From assembly GCF_000429085.1 (NCBI RefSeq), contig NZ_AUBE01000002.1, positions 412,824 to 476,823 of the forward strand: a DNA stretch of 64,000 nt, read 5' to 3'. The notes beneath the pieces are model-generated. The model ran no database searches. It saw only the letters and a program-made list of their open reading frames with translations, and was not told the origin of the DNA. The stretch's first letter is position 1. Every line of letters starts with the position of its first letter. Both the position numbers and the translations under genes were made by a program. The DNA comes from Streptomyces flavidovirens DSM 40150 (GTDB taxonomy: Bacteria; Actinomycetota; Actinomycetes; Streptomycetales; Streptomycetaceae). Positions 15,504-23,414 of the stretch are shown piece by piece.

Positions 15504-16187
15504 TTGTTCGTGGAAGACACCATCGGAGTCACGGATGCCGCCCAGATCCCCAAGCAGCGCGGCGATCAACTGCTCGACTGCGCCGTGCGGTACACGGAAG
15601 AACGGCACTGGGACGTGTTCCCGGGCACCTGGCTGGAGGCGGACGAGGGCGTCGAGCGCTGCTCGTGCGGTGTCCCCTCCTGTGCCTCGCCCGGCGCGCA
15701 TCCCGCCACGGCCGACTGGGCGTCACAGGCGACAGGCAGCGCCACCGGGGCGCGCCGTCTGTGGTCGGAACAGCCGCGTGCCTCGATCCTGCTGCCGACG
15801 GGCCGCTCCTTCGACGCCCTGGACGTTCCCGAGTCGGCCGGGTTCCTGGCCCTGGCCCGGATGGAGCGCATGGACCTGACGCTCGGTCCGGTGACCTGCA
15901 CACCCGACCGCCGCATGCTGTTCTTCGTACTGCCGGGCGCCGGCGCCAAGGTGCCCGACATGGTGCGGAAGCTGGGCTGGACGCCGACCGCGATCGACCT
16001 GGTCACGCGGGGCGAGGGCGACTACGTCGCGGCGCCGCCGACCCGGCTCGGCGGGATGGGCGCGGTGCAGTGGGCGCGCCGCCCCACCCCGGCGAACCGG
16101 TGGCTGCCCGACGTGGAGGAACTGATCAGCCCCCTGGCCTACTCCTGCGGGCGGGAGGCAGCGGCGGCGCGCACACGCCGACCGTAG
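15504..16187 (+). CDS. bifunctional DNA primase/polymerase (prim-pol) N-terminal domain protein
   Basis: The 227-residue protein consists of a single prim-pol-like domain: AVRYTEERHWDVFPGTWLEA at the start, then a Cys pair segment CSCGVPSCASPGAHPATADW, a Trp/Arg-rich LWSEQPRASILLPTGRSFD, and GEGDYVAAPPTRLGG near the end. The helicase part found in plasmid or phage primases is absent, and so is any replication neighbour. Many Streptomyces genomes carry such stand-alone chromosomal copies. TTG 15504 is preferred because GGCAGGAG ends five bases before it; GTG 15510 is the alternative. Catalytic acidic residues are not clearly conserved, so polymerase activity is uncertain. Confidence 0.8.
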   Translation: MFVEDTIGVTDAAQIPKQRGDQLLDCAVRYTEERHWDVFPGTWLEADEGVERCSCGVPSCASPGAHPATADWASQATGSATGARRLWSEQPRASILLPTGRSFDALDVPESAGFLALARMERMDLTLGPVTCTPDRRMLFFVLPGAGAKVPDMVRKLGWTPTAIDLVTRGEGDYVAAPPTRLGGMGAVQWARRPTPANRWLPDVEELISPLAYSCGREAAAARTRRP

Positions 16188-16231
16188 GGTGTTCCCCGTA
16201 GCGGGACGGGGACACCGGGAGGCTGTGCGAC

Positions 16232-17053
16232 ATGCCTGACAGGGCAGTGGGATCAGAAGAGGCGGGCGGAGCGCACACTGCGCCGCCCGCCGCCGTACGT
16301 GTAGCGGGCCTGTGGAAGCGCTTCGGCGACCAGATCGCCGTCGCGGGCATCGATCTGGAGCTGCCCGCCGGCAAGTTCATCGGCCTCGTGGGGCCGAACG
16401 GCGCGGGCAAGACGACCACCCTGTCGATGGTCACGGGGCTGTTGCGTCCCGACGCGGGGACGGTTCTGGTCGGCGGGCACGACGTGTGGCAGGACCCGGT
16501 GGCGGTCAAGGCCAGGATCGGCGTACTGCCGGAGGGGCTGCGGCTCTTCGAGCGCCTGTCGGGGCGTGAACTCCTCGCGTACTCCGGGCGGCTGCGGGGG
16601 CTGCCCGGCGACGAGGTCGACAAGCGGGCGACGCAGCTTCTCGACGTACTGGACCTGGCCGGCGCGCAGCACAAGCTGGTCGTCGACTACTCGACCGGCA
16701 TGCGCAAGAAGATCGGTCTCGCCGCCGCCCTGCTGCACAACCCGCAAGTGCTGTTCCTGGACGAGCCCTTCGAGGGCGTCGACCCGGTGTCGGCGCAGAC
16801 AATCCGTGGCGTGCTGGAGCGGTACACGCGGTCCGGTGCGACCGTCGTCTTCTCCAGTCATGTGATGGAGCTCGTCGAGTCGCTGTGCGACTGGGTCGCG
16901 GTGATGGCCGCGGGCCGTATCCGCGCGCAGGGAACGCTCGCGGAGGTACGCGGCGACGCGCCCTCTCTCCAGAGCGCCTTCCTCGAACTGGTCGGCGCGA
17001 ACGACCGGGACAGCGGGGAGAGCCTGGACTGGCTGGGCGGCGACGCCCGATGA
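16232..17053 (+). CDS. ABC transporter ATP-binding protein (ABC-2 exporter type)
   Basis: The 273-residue ATPase has Walker A GPNGAGKT (54-61), Walker B VLFLDEPFEGVDP, and a switch His in FSSHVMELVE. The signature is degenerate, YSTGMRKKIG instead of LSGGQ, which is common in exporter ATPases of the CcmA/NatA group. Its TGA overlaps the permease ATG by four bases (ATGA at 17050-17053). With the permease it forms a two-gene exporter. Cargo cannot be inferred from the neighbours. Confidence 0.93.
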   Translation: MPDRAVGSEEAGGAHTAPPAAVRVAGLWKRFGDQIAVAGIDLELPAGKFIGLVGPNGAGKTTTLSMVTGLLRPDAGTVLVGGHDVWQDPVAVKARIGVLPEGLRLFERLSGRELLAYSGRLRGLPGDEVDKRATQLLDVLDLAGAQHKLVVDYSTGMRKKIGLAAALLHNPQVLFLDEPFEGVDPVSAQTIRGVLERYTRSGATVVFSSHVMELVESLCDWVAVMAAGRIRAQGTLAEVRGDAPSLQSAFLELVGANDRDSGESLDWLGGDAR

Positions 17054-18684
17054 GCGCGGGCGGGGCGACCATTCCCGCGAACGGCACAACGACCGTTCCG
17101 GGAATCACGTCCGTCTTCGTACGGCTCAAGCTGTCGCTGCTGCGCAACGGCCTGCGGCAGTCGTCCGGCCGCAGGGCGGCGTACATCCTCTCCGGCGTGA
17201 TCGCGCTGCTGTTCGCCGCGCTTCAGCTCATCGGTCTGATCGCGCTTCGCGGGAACGAGCACGCGACGACGATCGTGGTGCTGCTGACGGCCCTTCTGGG
17301 GCTCGGCTGGACGGTGATGCCGCTGTTCTTCCCCAGCGGCGACGAGACGCTCGACCCGTCCCGCCTGGTCATGCTGCCGCTGCGGCCCCGGCCGCTGGTC
17401 CGGGCACTGCTGACGGCGTCGCTCGTCGGGATCGGGCCGCTGTTCACGTTCTGCCTGGCGCTGGGCTCGGTGATCTCCGTGGCGCGCGGCGCGGCGGCCA
17501 CGGCCGTCGGTGTCCTCGCCGTGGCGCTGACGCTGCTGCTGTGTGTCGCACTCGCACGGGCCGTGGCTGCGGCGAACGTCCGGCTGCTGAGCAGCCGCAA
17601 GGGGCGCGATCTGGCCGTGCTGAGCGGCCTGGTGATCGCCGTCGGCATCCAGGTGGTCAACTTCGGCGCGCAGCGGCTCAGCGACGCGGGCGGCCTGGCG
17701 AAGCTCGACCCGGTCGCGCACGTACTGAGCTGGGTGCCGCCCGCGTCGGCGATCGGCGCGGTGGACGCGGTGAGCGACGGGGCGTACGGCCGTGGCGCGG
17801 CCCAGCTACTGCTGGCCGTGGCGGCGCTGGTGGCGCTGTTGTGGTCCTGGGAGCGGAGTCTGGTCAAGCTCATGACGTCTCCGGACGGCTCGACCCTCCA
17901 AGCCGCCGAGCCCGGCCGCCAGGAGGCGTCACGAGGGCTCGGCGGGCGGTTCCTGCCGGGCGGGCGTACGGGCACGGTGATCGAGCGCAGTCTGCGGTAC
18001 GTGTGGCGGGACCCCAAGACCAAGGCCGCCTGGGTGACTTCGCTGGTGATCGGGCTGATCGTGCCGGTGTTCAACGCGCTCCAGGGAACCGGCACGATCT
18101 ACTTCGCGTGTTTCGCGGCCGGGATGCTCGGCATCCAGATGTACAACCAGTTCGGCCAGGACACGTCCGCCTTCTGGATGGTCGCCATGACCATCTCCAC
18201 GCCGCGCGACGCGTACGAGGAACTGCGGGCGCGGGCCCTGGCGCTGCTGGTGGTCACCCTCCCGTACTCGGCGCTGGTCACCGTGATCACGGCGGCGCTG
18301 GTGGGTGACTGGCGGGCCCTGCCCGAGGCGCTCGGCCTGTCCTTCGCGCTGCTCGGCGCGATGCTGGCGACGGGGGCGGTGGCGTCCGTGCGCTTCCCGT
18401 ACTCGATCCCGCAGGGCAGCACACACAAGAACGTCGCACCGGGACAGGCGGGCCTCGCCTGGATCTCGATCCTCGGCGGGATGATCGCGGCGGCGCTGCT
18501 GTGCGCACCGCTGATCACGCTGACGATCTGGCTCCATGTGGCGGCCGCGGAAAGCTGGTTGTGGCTGGTCCTGCCGCTGGGTGCGGCGTACGGCGCGCTG
18601 CTGTCGTGGGCGGGCGTGCGCTGGTCGGCGCCGCAGGCGGCGGCGCGGCTTCCGGAGATCCTGACGGCAGTCAGCAAGGGCTGA
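17050..18684 (+). CDS. ABC-2-type transporter permease
   Basis: The 544-residue integral membrane protein has about ten to twelve hydrophobic segments (for example AAYILSGVIALLFAALQLIG, ATTIVVLLTALLGLGWTVMP, LVIGLIVPVFNALQG, LSFALLGAMLATGAVASV). It starts at ATG 17050 inside the stop of the ATPase gene, and the central loop PDGSTLQAAEPGRQEASRG is cytoplasmic-like. It resembles large actinobacterial transporter permeases that pair with a single NatA-like ATPase as half of a homodimeric exporter. The stop at 18684 faces the convergent hydrolase, with only 23 bp between. Confidence 0.88.
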   Translation: MSAGGATIPANGTTTVPGITSVFVRLKLSLLRNGLRQSSGRRAAYILSGVIALLFAALQLIGLIALRGNEHATTIVVLLTALLGLGWTVMPLFFPSGDETLDPSRLVMLPLRPRPLVRALLTASLVGIGPLFTFCLALGSVISVARGAAATAVGVLAVALTLLLCVALARAVAAANVRLLSSRKGRDLAVLSGLVIAVGIQVVNFGAQRLSDAGGLAKLDPVAHVLSWVPPASAIGAVDAVSDGAYGRGAAQLLLAVAALVALLWSWERSLVKLMTSPDGSTLQAAEPGRQEASRGLGGRFLPGGRTGTVIERSLRYVWRDPKTKAAWVTSLVIGLIVPVFNALQGTGTIYFACFAAGMLGIQMYNQFGQDTSAFWMVAMTISTPRDAYEELRARALALLVVTLPYSALVTVITAALVGDWRALPEALGLSFALLGAMLATGAVASVRFPYSIPQGSTHKNVAPGQAGLAWISILGGMIAAALLCAPLITLTIWLHVAAAESWLWLVLPLGAAYGALLSWAGVRWSAPQAAARLPEILTAVSKG

Positions 18685-18707
18685 GGCAGTCGGCGGAGTG
18701 ACGCGTA

Positions 18708-19598
18708 TCAGGAGTGACTCAGGGGAGGGATGACCGGCTCCTGGGCGGTCTCCTCCAGGAACGGCTCGATCGCGGTGCGCCAGCCCTCCGGCTGGTCGTA
18801 GTGGACGAGGTGGCCCGCGTCCACCACCTCGGCGTACTTGCCGCGGGGCAGCACGCGCACCATCTCCTGTGCCTCCGCCCGGCCCAGTTCGCCGTCGAGG
18901 CCACGGACCACCAGGGCGGGGCAGCGGACCAGCGCCAGCTCCTCCCAGTGGGCGTCGTACACCCAGGTCTCACGGGACTTCAGCATCTGGCGGCGGGAGA
19001 AGAGCGGGCGCCAGCCGTCGGCCCGTTCGGTCATCACCTCGGCGAAGAACTCGCCGCGCGCCGGACTCGGGCGCTCCACCCAGGGGTCGTCCTCGCCGAA
19101 CCATTTGCGTACGTCGGCGAGTGTGGCGAAGGGGACGGGCCAGGACTTGAACCAGTCGTCCCACTCGCGCTGGGACGCGGCACCGAGCGCGCCCGCCCGC
19201 ATGTCGCAGATGACGACGGCACGGACGAGATCGGGCCGCTTGGCGGCGAGCTGCCAGGCGGTGAGGGCTCCCATGGAGTGGCCGATGAGGGTGACGGGCG
19301 CGAGGCCCAGTTGTTCGACCGCGGCTTCGGCGTCGGCGACGTACGCCTCGCGGGTGTACGGGCCGTCGGCCGGCTTGTCGCTGCGGCCGTGACCGCGCTG
19401 GTCGATGGCGACCGCCCGGTAGCGCTCCGAGAGCCAGCGCGCGGTGCCCGCCCAGTGCGAGGCACGGCCCATCAGTCCGTGGAGCAGTAAGACGCCGGGG
19501 GCGCGGTCGGTTTCCCCGCTCCCTTTGGGCGGGTCGGCGAAATCCCAGGCCGCGAGGCGTACGCCGTCGGCTCCCGTCACGTCGATGCGCCGCACCAT
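18708..19598 (-). CDS. alpha/beta-fold hydrolase
   Basis: The 296-residue protein has the alpha/beta-hydrolase order: oxyanion region LLLHGLMGRASHW, an RGHGRSDKP segment, nucleophile elbow GHSMG with Ser108, and catalytic His in DAGHLVHYDQPEGW near residue 262. There is no signal peptide. It could be an esterase, C-C hydrolase or haloperoxidase-type enzyme; sequence alone does not decide. ATG 19598 has CCAGGAAC upstream. A 24-base AT-rich palindrome at 19671-19694 lies upstream and may be its operator. Confidence 0.9.
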   Translation of the reverse strand: MVRRIDVTGADGVRLAAWDFADPPKGSGETDRAPGVLLLHGLMGRASHWAGTARWLSERYRAVAIDQRGHGRSDKPADGPYTREAYVADAEAAVEQLGLAPVTLIGHSMGALTAWQLAAKRPDLVRAVVICDMRAGALGAASQREWDDWFKSWPVPFATLADVRKWFGEDDPWVERPSPARGEFFAEVMTERADGWRPLFSRRQMLKSRETWVYDAHWEELALVRCPALVVRGLDGELGRAEAQEMVRVLPRGKYAEVVDAGHLVHYDQPEGWRTAIEPFLEETAQEPVIPPLSHS

Positions 19599-19670
19599 GT
19601 TCCTGGCACCCCCTTCGTCCCCCGGGTGGTCCGTCCAATGAGTGAGTGGTCGAGCCCCGTCAGACTATCG

Positions 19671-19694
19671 AACCCGTATTCGAAAATACGGGTT
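19671..19694. promoter_or_regulatory. perfect palindrome, candidate operator of the alpha/beta hydrolase
   Basis: AACCCGTATT (19671-19680), loop CGAA, then AATACGGGTT (19685-19694). It is AT-rich against a GC-rich background and lies 73-96 bp upstream of ATG 19598, a usual position for a repressor site. A transcription terminator is less likely because no gene ends here. Confidence 0.45.
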
Positions 19695-19803
19695 CCGCGC
19701 GCAACACCCCTCGTTCGAGTGACCACGCTCAAGGATTGACCGCCTCCACCGAGGGGAGATCTTCAGCGGGAGGCGGGCCGCTCGGGGAAGACGGTCCACG
19801 GGG

Positions 19804-19877
19804 GCCGACCCCGGGAGCTCGGGGCTCCGGGTCGGCACAGGGGAGGACAGGCTCCGGCGCTTCAGGGCGCCGGAGCC
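19804..19877 (-). terminator. two consecutive hairpins downstream of dmdR1
   Basis: Hairpin A: GCCGACCC (19804-19811) with GGGTCGGC (19829-19836) and an inner GGAGC/GCTCC stem. Hairpin B: GGCTCCGGCGC (19850-19860) with GCGCCGGAGCC (19867-19877). They lie 220-300 bp beyond the dmdR1 stop on the minus strand and are the best terminators in the 19599-20099 interval, which holds no supported protein gene. Distance from dmdR1 makes the assignment tentative. Confidence 0.45.
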
Positions 19878-19913
19878 ATCCCCTTCCCAGCGAACACGAT
19901 CGATACCTGGGCG

Positions 19914-20837
19914 GTGCCAGCACGACGGGCGCATCCCCTGCCCCCTCCCCGACGAACCGGCGGACCGGCCGACGGCCTCACGTCATGTGCCTCGGTCACA
20001 GACTGGCACGCGATCCGTCCGGTCGCTGGGATTCCGGAGGATCGCCGGACCGGCCCCCACCACCACGGGACCGGCGGACCTGCCGCCCTGGCGCCGGTGT
20101 CAGCGCTTGGCGACGAAAACGTGCGAGGCCACCTCGGCATCGAGCTCCGCGGCCTCGCCACTGCTGCCTACGAGTACCCCGCCGGGCGACTGGGTCACAC
20201 TCACGACCGAGCCGGGCTGTACGCCCGCGCGGCGCAGCGTGTACATCAGCTGAGCGTCCGTCTGGATCGGCTCCCCGATCCGGCGCACGACGACGGTCTT
20301 GCCCTCCGGGCCCGGCGCCAGGTCGTTCAGACTGACCATGTTGTCGTCCAGGAACGGGTCCGCCTCGGCCTTCTCGCCAAGCTCCTCCAGGCCGGGGATC
20401 GGGTTCCCGTACGGAGATTCCGTCGGGTGACGCAGCAGTTCGAGGACGCGCCTCTCCACCGCCTCGCTCATCACGTGCTCCCAGCGGCAGGCCTCCGCGT
20501 GGACCTGCTCCCACTCCAGGCCGATCACGTCGACGAGCAGGCACTCGGCGAGCCGGTGCTTGCGCATCACGCGGGTGGCGAGCTTGCGGCCCTCGTCGGT
20601 CAGCTCCAGGTGACGGTCGCCCGCCACGGTCACCAGCCCGTCGCGCTCCATGCGCGCCACGGTCTGGCTCACCGTCGGTCCACTCTGGTCGAGCCGCTCG
20701 GCGATACGGGCGCGCATGGGGACCACGCCTTCTTCCTCGAGCTCGAGGATGGTGCGGAGATACATCTCCGTGGTGTCGATCAGTCCGGACATTCGTGCCC
20801 CTCGATTGCTCGTGCGCTGGCCCTGACCCAATTCTGA
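19914..20837 (+). other. long ORF antisense to dmdR1 (adm-like)
   Basis: An uninterrupted 307-codon plus-strand frame covers the whole of dmdR1 on the opposite strand. In S. coelicolor an antiparallel gene, adm, overlapping dmdR1 has been described as an expressed regulator, so this ORF is worth recording. Its composition (His/Ala/Arg/Leu-rich, no domain) is what antisense frames of GC-rich genes give. The N-terminal third lies outside dmdR1 and lacks a clear SD. Whether it is a gene here is open. Confidence 0.3.
20100..20792 (-). CDS. dmdR1: DtxR-family iron-dependent transcriptional regulator (DmdR1-like)
   Basis: The 230-residue repressor uses Fe2+ as co-repressor and binds iron boxes of siderophore and iron-uptake genes. 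It has a winged-helix domain at 1-73 (MYLRTILELEEEGVVPMRAR, SGPTVSQTVARMERDGLVTV), a dimerisation/metal domain with the C-x-x-E-H ligand set in ACRWEHVMSEAV, and a C-terminal SH3-like domain (RRAGVQPGSVVSVTQSPGGV). Length and sequence match S. coelicolor DmdR1 as I remember it. GAGGGGC precedes ATG 20792. It is divergent from the SIS-domain gene. No iron box was recognised in its own promoter. Confidence 0.93.
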   Translation of the reverse strand: MSGLIDTTEMYLRTILELEEEGVVPMRARIAERLDQSGPTVSQTVARMERDGLVTVAGDRHLELTDEGRKLATRVMRKHRLAECLLVDVIGLEWEQVHAEACRWEHVMSEAVERRVLELLRHPTESPYGNPIPGLEELGEKAEADPFLDDNMVSLNDLAPGPEGKTVVVRRIGEPIQTDAQLMYTLRRAGVQPGSVVSVTQSPGGVLVGSSGEAAELDAEVASHVFVAKR

Positions 20838-20890
20838 CGCATAGCGCCGACAACCGTGCCGCGCCGGGCGTTGCCGTATCGGTTGCCGTA

Positions 20891-20916
20891 TTGACAGGGC
20901 ACTGGTCCAGACCGCA
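20891..20916 (+). promoter_or_regulatory. promoter with DasR-like (dre) operator for the SIS-domain gene
   Basis: TTGACA at 20891-20896 is a full -35 match; 18 bp later CAACGT (20915-20920) is a plausible -10. Between and over them lies ACTGGTCCAGACCGCA (20901-20916), which matches the Streptomyces DasR consensus ACTGGTCTAGACCACT at 13 of 16 positions, including both GGTC/GACC half-sites. DasR is the GntR regulator of GlcNAc metabolism, and the gene downstream encodes a phosphosugar-binding protein. Confidence 0.6.
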
Positions 20917-20981
20917 ACGTGATCCGCGCCACCGTCGCCCGACGATCGCACGACGTACCGCTGGAAAGGGGCTCCCGCGCG

Positions 20982-21737
20982 ATGAGCGAAAGCAAACTGG
21001 CCGGTCAGTTCTTCGACGCCGCGATCGGGCTGCTGCACCGCGTCCGCGACGAGGAGGCCCAGAACATCGCGGCCGCCGGGGCCGCCGTCGCCGACACGGT
21101 GGCGGCGGGCGGGCGGCTCTTCGCCTTCGGCGCCGGCCACTCCTCGCTCGCCGCGCAGGACGTCGTCTACCGGGCCGGGGGCCTGGCCCTGATGAACCTG
21201 CTCGCCGTTCCCGGCACCGTCGGCGTGGACGTCATGCCGGCCACACTCGGCTCCGCCCTCGAACGCGTCGACGGGCTCGCGGCAGCCGTGCTGGACAGCA
21301 GCCCCGCCAAGCCGGGCGACGTACTCGTGATCATCTCGCTGTCCGGGCGCAACGCGCTGCCGGTGGAGATGGCGATGAACGCGCGGGCGCTCGGCCTGAA
21401 GGTCATCGGCGTGACCTCGGTGGCGTACACCCGCGCGACGAAGTCCCGGCACGTCTCCGGTACGTACCTCAAGGACCACTGCGACATCGTCCTCGACAGC
21501 AAGATCGCCGTCGGTGACGCGGAGCTCACGGCAGAGGGCATCGAGGCACCGTTCGCTCCCGCGTCGACGGTGGTCACGAGCGCTCTGATGCAGGCCGTCA
21601 TGGCCTGCGCGGCCGGCGACCTGGCGGAGCGCGGCATCGAACCGCCGTTGCTGCGCTCGGGCAACGTCGACGGCGGCCACGAGTGGAACGGCCGCGTGAT
21701 GACGGAGTACCGCGACCGGATTTTCTACCGGCACTGA
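20982..21737 (+). CDS. SIS-domain phosphosugar-binding protein (probable aminosugar-phosphate metabolism)
   Basis: The 251-residue protein has a sugar-isomerase (SIS) fold: phosphate-binding GAGHSSLAAQDVVYRAGGLA, and VIISLSGRNALPVEMAMNAR containing the SxS/TR-type loop. It belongs to the group related to MurNAc-6-P etherases and YckF-like isomerases. GAAAGGGG precedes ATG 20982. A dre-like site 66-81 bp upstream suggests control by DasR and hence a role with GlcNAc-6-P or GlcN-6-P. I recall an S. coelicolor homologue being linked to aminosugar sensitivity, but cannot verify this here. It ends 31 bp from the convergent PAS gene. Confidence 0.88.
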   Translation: MSESKLAGQFFDAAIGLLHRVRDEEAQNIAAAGAAVADTVAAGGRLFAFGAGHSSLAAQDVVYRAGGLALMNLLAVPGTVGVDVMPATLGSALERVDGLAAAVLDSSPAKPGDVLVIISLSGRNALPVEMAMNARALGLKVIGVTSVAYTRATKSRHVSGTYLKDHCDIVLDSKIAVGDAELTAEGIEAPFAPASTVVTSALMQAVMACAAGDLAERGIEPPLLRSGNVDGGHEWNGRVMTEYRDRIFYRH

Positions 21738-21768
21738 TTCCGTCCAGGTCCCTTCACGAGCGGGCTCG

Positions 21769-23130
21769 TTACGACGGCTTCAGGGTCTGCGCCAAGTCGA
21801 TCGCCGCCGCCACGCGCACCGCGATGTTCTCCGCGTACGTCGCGTCCGGACGCTCGAAGGCGCTGCGGCTCGGGCCGCGCAGGAAAGTGGCCACGCCCAG
21901 CGTCCGCCCGCGGCTGCGCAGCACCGTACACAGGGCGTGAACGGTGTCCTGCGGCCACTGGCGTCGCGCCGCCCAGTCCTCCGGGCCCCCGCTCGCCCGT
22001 ACCGAACCGAGGCGGTCCAGACACTGGAACGCCGGATGGCCCGGCGGGTACGGAACCGGGATGCCGGCGCCACCGGTCACCGGAAGGCACGGTCCCGGTG
22101 CGCCCGACGGGGTGGCCGCGGCCCGGACCAGACGCACCGGGTGATCCCCCCCGACCAGGTCCACGAGCGCGTGGTCGGCGAAGCCCGCGAGAGCGAAGTC
22201 GAGGTACGACAGCGCGGCCTCCATCGGGTCCTCGCACTCGGCGGCGGCGCGCCCCGCCCGGTGCAGCTGATTGCCGCGGAACCGCGACTGCGCGGCCTCC
22301 TGCTCCGCCGTCTTCGCCTCGGTGATGTCCTGGAACAGCCAGCCCACCCCCAGCGGAACCGGCTCCTCCGCGAGCGGCGAAGCCAGCCGCAGGAAGCCAC
22401 TGCGCCAGCACCGCCGCCGCTCGCCCCTGCCGCCCGGCTCCGCACCGCGCAGCGTCACCCACAGCTCGGCGGGGGTCGGGGGCGCCCCTTCCGCCAGTAC
22501 GTGCTGGAGGGCACCCTCCAGTTCCTCCATGCCCTGCACGATGAGCTCCCCGAGGGGCCGCCCCAGCACCGCCGTGCGACCCACCCCGAGCGCGCGCGCC
22601 GCGTGCGCGTTGACGACGGTCGGACGCAGGTCCACGTCCACCAGAACGACGCCCCAGGACGCGTCGTCGAAGAGCGCCTCGCTCAGCGCGATCGCCCGTT
22701 CCAGATCGATCTGCGTGTGCACCTCGCTGAACGCGCAGTACACCCCGGCGGGCTTGCCTTCCGCGCCCGGCACCCCCGCCGACTGTGTCCGTACGAGAAC
22801 GCGCCCGCCGTCCTTCCGCAGGAGCGCGAACTCGTGCACCTGCCGCCCCGGAGCGTGCATCGCCGACATCAGCCGCCCCTGCACCTCGTCCGCGTCCGCC
22901 GGCCGCGCCGCCCACCCCGCGAATCCGGCCCGCCCGACCGCCTCGTCCGCCGTCCACCCGAGAATCCGCTCCGCCTCGCGGTTCCAGTGGGTGATCACCC
23001 CGTCCGCGTCGAAGGCGCAGAGCGCCGCGTCCATGCCGTCGAGAAGCGCGGCGAGAAGATCGCCGGAACCGGGCCCTGGCTCGTCGGGACCGAACGCGTC
23101 GGTGGTCTCGCCGATCCGGGAAGCACTCAC
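21769..23130 (-). CDS. PAS-domain sensory protein with C-terminal GAF-like domain
   Basis: The 453-residue protein has a first PAS domain at about 20-130 (LLDGMDAALCAFDADGVITH, REAERILGWTADEAVGRAGF), a second PAS at about 145-270 (LFDDASWGVVLVDVDLRPTV, LGVGWLFQDITEAKTAEQEA), and a C-terminal GAF-like region (VHALCTVLRSRGRTLGVATF). No kinase, phosphatase or cyclase output domain follows, so it may signal by protein contact. GTG 23130 has AGGGGG seven bases upstream. It is convergent with the SIS-domain gene. Confidence 0.85.
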   Translation of the reverse strand: MSASRIGETTDAFGPDEPGPGSGDLLAALLDGMDAALCAFDADGVITHWNREAERILGWTADEAVGRAGFAGWAARPADADEVQGRLMSAMHAPGRQVHEFALLRKDGGRVLVRTQSAGVPGAEGKPAGVYCAFSEVHTQIDLERAIALSEALFDDASWGVVLVDVDLRPTVVNAHAARALGVGRTAVLGRPLGELIVQGMEELEGALQHVLAEGAPPTPAELWVTLRGAEPGGRGERRRCWRSGFLRLASPLAEEPVPLGVGWLFQDITEAKTAEQEAAQSRFRGNQLHRAGRAAAECEDPMEAALSYLDFALAGFADHALVDLVGGDHPVRLVRAAATPSGAPGPCLPVTGGAGIPVPYPPGHPAFQCLDRLGSVRASGGPEDWAARRQWPQDTVHALCTVLRSRGRTLGVATFLRGPSRSAFERPDATYAENIAVRVAAAIDLAQTLKPS

Positions 23131-23252
23131 CTGGCACCCCCTGCAGGTGTTCGCCTTTGCTGCACTGCTGTCTGCGTAACCCGGATCATTCAACTGGAAC
23201 GTGACGCAGCACACACCTCGTTCGGGGAAATAAATGCTCCCCGGTAATTCGG

Positions 23253-23281
23253 TTGTGGCGAGCGGGAGGGGTTCTTAGGCT
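23253..23281 (+). promoter_or_regulatory. sigma-HrdB-type promoter for the small RNA candidate
   Basis: TTGTGG (23253-23258), 17 bp spacer, TAGGCT (23276-23281): a good match to TTGACN-N17/18-TANNNT. Transcription would start near 23288. No protein gene lies immediately downstream on this strand. Confidence 0.55.
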
Positions 23282-23312
23282 TGCGGTACACGTGAAGGGA
23301 GGTGGTTCGGAA

Positions 23313-23351
23313 GTGATGTCATTTCGGACTCGTGAGGTGACTGCGGGCTGA
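23313..23351 (+). CDS. possible 12-residue peptide within the small RNA
   Basis: GGGAGGTGG (23298-23305) is followed by GTG 23313 and ATG 23316, encoding MMSFRTREVTAG and then TGA. The ORF ends inside the first strand of the closing helix (23337-23344), so translation would compete with folding. It could be a leader or dual-function peptide, or chance. Confidence 0.28.
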   Translation: MMSFRTREVTAG

Positions 23352-23414
23352 CGGCCCGTCGTCGCACTTGTGTGCAGGCCGGCAGATCGTCGGCCGAAAT
23401 CCCAGCAGTCACTG

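Noticed and set aside
15504..16187. Primase-like gene as evidence of an integrated plasmid or phage
   Set aside because: No integrase, excisionase, tra, att-like repeats or tRNA target are present.
23337..23412. Cloverleaf-like fold as a tRNA
   Set aside because: No anticodon arm, T-loop sequence or CCA-compatible acceptor; it is a different structured RNA.
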